Assembly: GCA_031258915.1 (NCBI GenBank)
Contig: JAIRMD010000149.1
Location: forward strand, 1-18,675
Direction of reading: 5' to 3'
From: Prevotellaceae bacterium
Lineage (GTDB): Bacteria; Bacteroidota; Bacteroidia; Bacteroidales; UBA932
Length of the DNA stretch: 18,675 nucleotides
The notes beneath the pieces were generated by a model. It searched no databases and had not been told where the DNA came from. It saw nothing but the letters and a program-made list of their open reading frames with translations. Shown piece by piece: positions 14,318 through 18,675 of the stretch. A program made the position numbers and the translations under genes. Positions within the stretch are counted from its first letter, which is position 1. Every line of letters begins with the position of its first letter.

Positions 14318-16246
14318 TTAGTCGGTTTTTAGTGCGTTGTCCAGAAAGTACGAATCTCTTTTGGTCGACCAGAAGACGGGCGTTGTCCAGTTGTCATCGG
14401 CCTCCACCTTAGCGTACTCGGCGGCGTTGTTGGTGCGCTCGGAGTCGGGGTACCTCACGCGCTCAATCACCATTTTGGCGTTGGCGAGGTTTACGCCGAT
14501 TTTATCCCACGTGAGGGAGACAGGCTCAATCTTGGGGTGCCGCGTGCGGCGTATTTCGGCAAAGAGCTCGTAAACGCCTATCAGGTTCAGGTGGATGTAC
14601 TTTTGCTGCATGATGATTTCCATGTCGGCTTCTACATCTCCGGTAAGCTTGTTGGCTACAGCCGTTGCGTACGCGGCGGCGTTGACGGGCTTGGCAGGCT
14701 GGAGGATTTTTTTCGCGAGGTCCGAGTATGGCTTAAGCGTGGCGGCCAGCGTGCCGTTGGCAAATCCGTTCATCGTGTACCAAAAATCAACGGAGGCGTT
14801 GATGGCGTTTTGGAGGTGGGTTTTTGCGTCGCCCGCCACCGGCGCTAAGCTTTTGAGCGCTACCTCAGCAAGGAAGAGCTCCACCTCGGCGTAAGATTCA
14901 ATTTTGAAGTGGTAGTCCTCCACGCACATGTAGGTCATGGGGTTGTAGAACGTCCACGGAGTTCCCTGCACGTACTCATTAGGCCCACCGCCATACGCAG
15001 CGTTGATGTCGTCAATAAATACCCCTGTGCTGTCAACTACTTGTGGGTAGATGTTTATCCTTCTCGGCTCGGTGGGGTGCGTTCCCATCAGCACCTGAAG
15101 ATTTCTGTTCCAGTTGCCGGATATTCCGTAGTACTCGGGCTGGGGGTTTGCGGCATCGTCCGAGCGCACAAAGCCCATTGCGATGACGGGCAGGCGCGGG
15201 TCGTCCACGTTGGGGTTGTACACGCGGCTGCTTTTGTCAACTTTCATGCGCTCCATGATGTTGTCGGGAACGGTGATGCGCCAGAAGCGGTCGCTCAGCC
15301 CGCGCCAGAACAGCTCGCCCCCGTTTGCACCTGACCCGGCACCCCAAGTTTGCTGGCATTCCTGCCGCGACTTGAAGAGGTAATCTTCGGTGGGCAGGTT
15401 GTTGAGCACGTCGCCGGTGAGGTACTTGCTCGGCGCTATTCCGCCCTCCGAGGCGCGGACGGCGGAGCGGAGTATTTGCGCGTTGATGTACTTCACCCAC
15501 TTATCCACATCGCCGCCAAAGAAGAGGTCCTGCTTGGCGAACGTACTCTTGGCGGCTGCCGACATTTTGGCCGCTACGCCGGGCAGCGCAGCGGCTATGC
15601 GGACGTAGTCGTCGAGCACCGATTCGTAGATCTGCTTCGGGTCGTCGTAGGAGGCGTTAAATACGCCGTCGTTCCCCTGAAATGCGCTGCTGTAGGGTAT
15701 TTTGTTGAAGAGGTCAACCGTTTGCAGCGCCACCACGTTCTTTAGCACGGTGGCAAGCTCAAAGTATATTTGGCTGTCATCTTTCGCCTGCCCTTCGAGG
15801 TTGGCCACCTCGTCGCGAATCAGCGCGTAGTTGTTGAGGTTGGTGTAGAAGTTGCTGAAGCGGCTGCGCTCGTTGCCGTTGGTGCTATACCCGGGCGCTC
15901 TGGTTGCGTCCGGGTAGCCAATGTTAACGTAGTTGCCGAGCAGCGCACCTTCATATACTTCATTAAAGTATTTGCCTTCGCCAACGCTAATGGCGGCAGG
16001 CTCCATACCTCCCGTTACCTGAATCATTACGGGGATACCTCCGTTGCCGAACATCCAGTACCACTCGCCGTAGTCCAGCTGCCAGAAGCGCGTTTTCTGT
16101 ATGTGGGTAAACATGCCGGAGTTTATGGCATCAGCGGAAGGCGTGTAGGTGTTGGGATTTTCCCAGAGGCTGTCGAGCTCGCTTTCGCACGAGGCTACTG
16201 TCGCCATCATCAGCGGGACAATCAATAGAATAAGTAACTTTTTCAT
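14318..16246 (-). CDS. SusD/RagB-family nutrient-binding outer-membrane lipoprotein
   Basis: Surface lipoprotein that captures a glycan or peptide and forms a lid on its SusC partner. 642 residues. The signal sequence MKKLLILLIVPLMMATVASC has the lipid-modified Cys at position 20. SusD-like features: tetratricopeptide-type helices (FSNFYTNLNNYALIRDEVANLEG; ELATVLKNVVALQTVDLFNKIPYSSAF; YESVLDDYVRIAAALP), the SYAEVELFLAEVALKSL helix, and the late segment MEIIMQQKYIHLNLIGVYELFAEIRRTRHP. The AL-L-DLFNKIPYS pattern and this ending place it with the SusD_2-type family (PF12771 as I recall it), not classical starch-type SusD. It lies 20 bases after susC. The substrate cannot be told; no glycoside hydrolase, peptidase or sulfatase gene is visible alongside. 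Confidence 0.93.
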   Translation of the reverse strand: MKKLLILLIVPLMMATVASCESELDSLWENPNTYTPSADAINSGMFTHIQKTRFWQLDYGEWYWMFGNGGIPVMIQVTGGMEPAAISVGEGKYFNEVYEGALLGNYVNIGYPDATRAPGYSTNGNERSRFSNFYTNLNNYALIRDEVANLEGQAKDDSQIYFELATVLKNVVALQTVDLFNKIPYSSAFQGNDGVFNASYDDPKQIYESVLDDYVRIAAALPGVAAKMSAAAKSTFAKQDLFFGGDVDKWVKYINAQILRSAVRASEGGIAPSKYLTGDVLNNLPTEDYLFKSRQECQQTWGAGSGANGGELFWRGLSDRFWRITVPDNIMERMKVDKSSRVYNPNVDDPRLPVIAMGFVRSDDAANPQPEYYGISGNWNRNLQVLMGTHPTEPRRINIYPQVVDSTGVFIDDINAAYGGGPNEYVQGTPWTFYNPMTYMCVEDYHFKIESYAEVELFLAEVALKSLAPVAGDAKTHLQNAINASVDFWYTMNGFANGTLAATLKPYSDLAKKILQPAKPVNAAAYATAVANKLTGDVEADMEIIMQQKYIHLNLIGVYELFAEIRRTRHPKIEPVSLTWDKIGVNLANAKMVIERVRYPDSERTNNAAEYAKVEADDNWTTPVFWSTKRDSYFLDNALKTD

Positions 16247-16266
16247 AATATATTTATTTAAATTGT

Positions 16267-18675
16267 TTAGAATGAGATATTTACGTTAAATCCGTACATG
16301 CACGACGTTGGGTAGGTTGAGTTTTCTACCCAGCTGTTGGTGCCCAGCACCGATTCGGGGTCTATGTTGTCGATGTTTTTCCAGATGTAGAACAGGTTGC
16401 GGGCGGTGAGCGCCAAGCTGAGGCGCTGCACCTTCAGGGGCTGCGTCCACTTCTGCGGCAGGGTGTAGCTCAGCGAAAGCTCGCGGAACTTAATGAAGCT
16501 GTTCTCCTGAATTTCATCGGGCTGCCAGCCGCTGGACATGTCGTGGATAAAGCTGCTGTAGTAGTCTGTGGCGGATATGATGGTGTTGTTGGGCGTTCCG
16601 TCGGCCTTTACGCCCGGCAGTATCAGCCCGTCGTGGCGCTCGCGCCCCTGGCCGTCAGTGTAGGTCAGCCCGCCGTGCGCCACGTCGCGGTACTGCAGCG
16701 ACGACTCGCTCAGGCCGTTGCCCTTGAGGTAAAAGTTGGAGTACGACAGGATGCTTCCTCCAATCCGGTAGTCAATGCCAAAGGCAAAGTTTACCGCGCC
16801 CCAGTCGCCGCGAACGTTGAAGTTGGAGCTCAAGCCGCCGTACCAGTCGGGGTTGATGTTGCCCACGTTAACCATGTCCTTATCGCTTGTCGAAATGTAG
16901 TAGAGGCCTGCATCGTTCACCAGCTTTGTGCCGTCTTCTGCGCGGGCGTAGTCGCGCGTGTAGAGCTGCCCCATTCTTTCGCCCTCAGCCGAGCGCTGTA
17001 TGATGCCGCTCACGGAGGTGTTGATTTCGGTGATGCCCGGGTAGAGCTTCACCACCTCGTCCCACTGCTTGGTGGCCGACAGGTTGAGGCTCCACTCGTA
17101 GCTGTCCGCAACAATGGGCTTCACGTTGAGCATGAACTCCAGCCCCTGGTTGTTGACCTCGCCCGCGTTGATCCTGATGTTCTCTGCGCCGGTGGTTGAC
17201 GAAAGCGGCACGGCCATAATCTGGTTGTAGAACGTGGTGTTGTAGTAGGCAAAGTCCAGCCCCAGGCGGTCGCGGTGGAAGAATCGGATGTCGAAACCCG
17301 CCTCCAGCTCTCGCTTCCGCTCGGGCTTCAGGTCTCCGGAGAATAAATCTGTCGACTCCGGCTCAACGTCGTTCAAGCCTGGGTAGGGCTGCGGCAGCGG
17401 CTTCACCGTGTAGGTGCGCAGCGCGTAGTAGCGCGTGGCCGGGCGGCCTACATCCGCCCACGAGAGGCGCAGCTTCCCGAAGCTCATCTCCGGAACCTTA
17501 AAGTCCTCGCTAAAGTTCCACGTAAACGACGCGCCCGGGTAGAAGAACGAGCGGTTGGCCTTTGGCAGCGTTGATGCCCAGTCGTTGCGCCCCGACACTT
17601 CGAGGTAGTACTTGTTCATCCAGCTGAACGTGGCCTGCCCGAATACGCTGTAGAGCGCTTCGCCCTCCTTTTTGTAGTCTGCAATGCGCCCGTCGAAGCT
17701 GCTCGGCCAGCCGTCGGCGTTGGATATTGACCAAAAGTCCGGGAGGTAGAAGTTGCCCATTGTGCCGGCGTTCACCTTGTCGTAGTTGATTCTTTTGTAG
17801 GCCGGCCCGGCAAAGGCATCCACCTTCAGCTTTTTGTCCACAAAATCTTTGCTGAAGTTTAGCACGGCCTCGTACTGCTGAATCGTGTTCTGCTCGGTGG
17901 CGTACGAAAATTTTCCGCCCTCCCACTTGCCGGTAGCGGCGTCTTGCCGATACACCTTGTCCTTGCGGATAAAGTTGGTGGCGGTGTAGTCAATTCCGCC
18001 CTGCAGCCGCAGCGTCAGGAAAGGCAGCAGCTGGAAGTTGACCTTTGCAGAGGTAATCGAGTGCAGCTTTTCGTCGGTGTTGCGGTTCTGGTTTTGGTTC
18101 CACAGCATGTCAAACAGCCCGTTCTCCTGCGTGAACGCCGATTGCCACCCTTCGTCCGAGAGGGATTGCTTTGTCCGCATGTAGCCGTTCTCGTCGAGGT
18201 AGGCATTCATGGCGGTGGCAATGTCCACGTCGCGGTTAAAGGTACCGTAGGCAACCATTTGCGTCAGGTTTTGCCGGCGGTTTTGCGTGTTCACAAAGTA
18301 GAGGTTTTGCGAAAACTCAAACGTGGTGAAATCCGTCGCCTTCAGCATCCCGTTGAAGCTGAGGGCATTTTTGACCTGCTTCTGGTTGGCCATTGTGCCC
18401 TCGTAGTCGTAGCGCGTGTACGAGAGGCGGGCGTTGCCCTTTTCGTTGCCGCCCGACACGGAAACGTTGATGTTGTCCGAGTGCCCTGTTTGGAACAAGT
18501 CCATGTAGTTATCCTCGTAGGCCTGATACTTTCGCGTCGAGCCGTCGAAGAACACGATGTCTTGGCCGTCGAACTTAGGCCCGAAGTTGTACCGGCTCGT
18601 GTTGGTGTAGCGCTTGCCGTCCACCATCCTCACGTCGTACTCGTTCTCGCCCGACCCAAACTCGTTCTGGAAGTT
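16267..18675 (-). CDS. SusC/RagA-family TonB-linked outer-membrane transporter (N-terminus beyond the window)
   Basis: TonB-dependent outer-membrane channel that imports the substrate captured by the SusD-like protein. 802 residues are visible; the frame is open to the window edge. Members of the family are usually about 1000 residues or more, so the signal peptide, the carboxypeptidase-like domain and most of the plug lie outside. The visible part starts near the end of the plug (NFQNEFGSGENEYDV), then NINVSVSGGNEKGNARLSYTRYDYEG opens the barrel. The barrel strands show alternating aromatic patterns, FPGASFTWNFSEDF...GKLRLSWADVGRPATRYYAL is the usual SusC block, and the protein ends in NVNISF with the C-terminal Phe used for barrel assembly. 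The GTG at 18633 is an internal valine, not a start. Confidence 0.95.
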   Translation of the reverse strand, partial: NFQNEFGSGENEYDVRMVDGKRYTNTSRYNFGPKFDGQDIVFFDGSTRKYQAYEDNYMDLFQTGHSDNINVSVSGGNEKGNARLSYTRYDYEGTMANQKQVKNALSFNGMLKATDFTTFEFSQNLYFVNTQNRRQNLTQMVAYGTFNRDVDIATAMNAYLDENGYMRTKQSLSDEGWQSAFTQENGLFDMLWNQNQNRNTDEKLHSITSAKVNFQLLPFLTLRLQGGIDYTATNFIRKDKVYRQDAATGKWEGGKFSYATEQNTIQQYEAVLNFSKDFVDKKLKVDAFAGPAYKRINYDKVNAGTMGNFYLPDFWSISNADGWPSSFDGRIADYKKEGEALYSVFGQATFSWMNKYYLEVSGRNDWASTLPKANRSFFYPGASFTWNFSEDFKVPEMSFGKLRLSWADVGRPATRYYALRTYTVKPLPQPYPGLNDVEPESTDLFSGDLKPERKRELEAGFDIRFFHRDRLGLDFAYYNTTFYNQIMAVPLSSTTGAENIRINAGEVNNQGLEFMLNVKPIVADSYEWSLNLSATKQWDEVVKLYPGITEINTSVSGIIQRSAEGERMGQLYTRDYARAEDGTKLVNDAGLYYISTSDKDMVNVGNINPDWYGGLSSNFNVRGDWGAVNFAFGIDYRIGGSILSYSNFYLKGNGLSESSLQYRDVAHGGLTYTDGQGRERHDGLILPGVKADGTPNNTIISATDYYSSFIHDMSSGWQPDEIQENSFIKFRELSLSYTLPQKWTQPLKVQRLSLALTARNLFYIWKNIDNIDPESVLGTNSWVENSTYPTSCMYGFNVNISF

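Noticed and set aside
18631..18633. GTG 18633 as the start of the SusC-like gene
   Set aside because: The frame continues to the window edge with recognisable plug sequence, so the GTG is an internal valine.

Overview
The window is chromosomal DNA from a member of the Bacteroidota, probably Bacteroidales. The signs are a SusC/SusD pair, an exbB-exbD-exbD-tonB operon with the TonB type of this phylum, promoters of the form TTTG-N20-22-TAnnTTTG, and no Shine-Dalgarno sequences ahead of the genes. Nothing looks like a phage, plasmid, integron, CRISPR array, tRNA or rRNA. Almost every base belongs to a recognisable gene, so this is mostly core and transport DNA, not an accessory island.

Layout from left to right. 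(1) gyrB on the minus strand, lacking only its last residues at the window edge. It is divergent from xseA (plus strand), and their promoters share a short AT-rich gap. (2) A strong bidirectional terminator separates xseA from the convergent exb operon. (3) exbB-exbD-exbD-tonB (minus) is the proton-driven motor that energises TonB-dependent outer-membrane transporters. (4) About 480 bp without a gene holds the exbB leader and the end of the next operon. (5) A seven-gene minus-strand operon follows: tetR, tolC-like, hlyD/ybhG-like, ABC ATPase 1, ABC ATPase 2, ABC-2 permease 1, ABC-2 permease 2. It encodes a complete tripartite exporter of the YbhFSR-YbhG type with its own outer-membrane channel and repressor. 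(6) A SusC/SusD pair (minus) closed by a clear terminator; SusC runs off the right edge and lacks its N-terminal part.

How the genes work together. The Exb/Ton proteins would energise import through transporters such as the SusC at the right. The ABC operon would export a hydrophobic or toxic compound across both membranes, with the TetR protein probably repressing its own operon.

The points most worth a second look are these. The two ABC ATPases have complementary defects that should fall in the same composite ATP site. Short tandem repeats with a 7-base period sit at several gene junctions, often touching a start or stop codon; the clearest is five exact copies of CATACAT ending at the tetR stop. 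The usual partner gene xseB is missing after xseA. The xseA start is probably a TTG, not the upstream ATG. I did not find a clearly new biological system; the repeat family is the nearest thing to unexplained structure.
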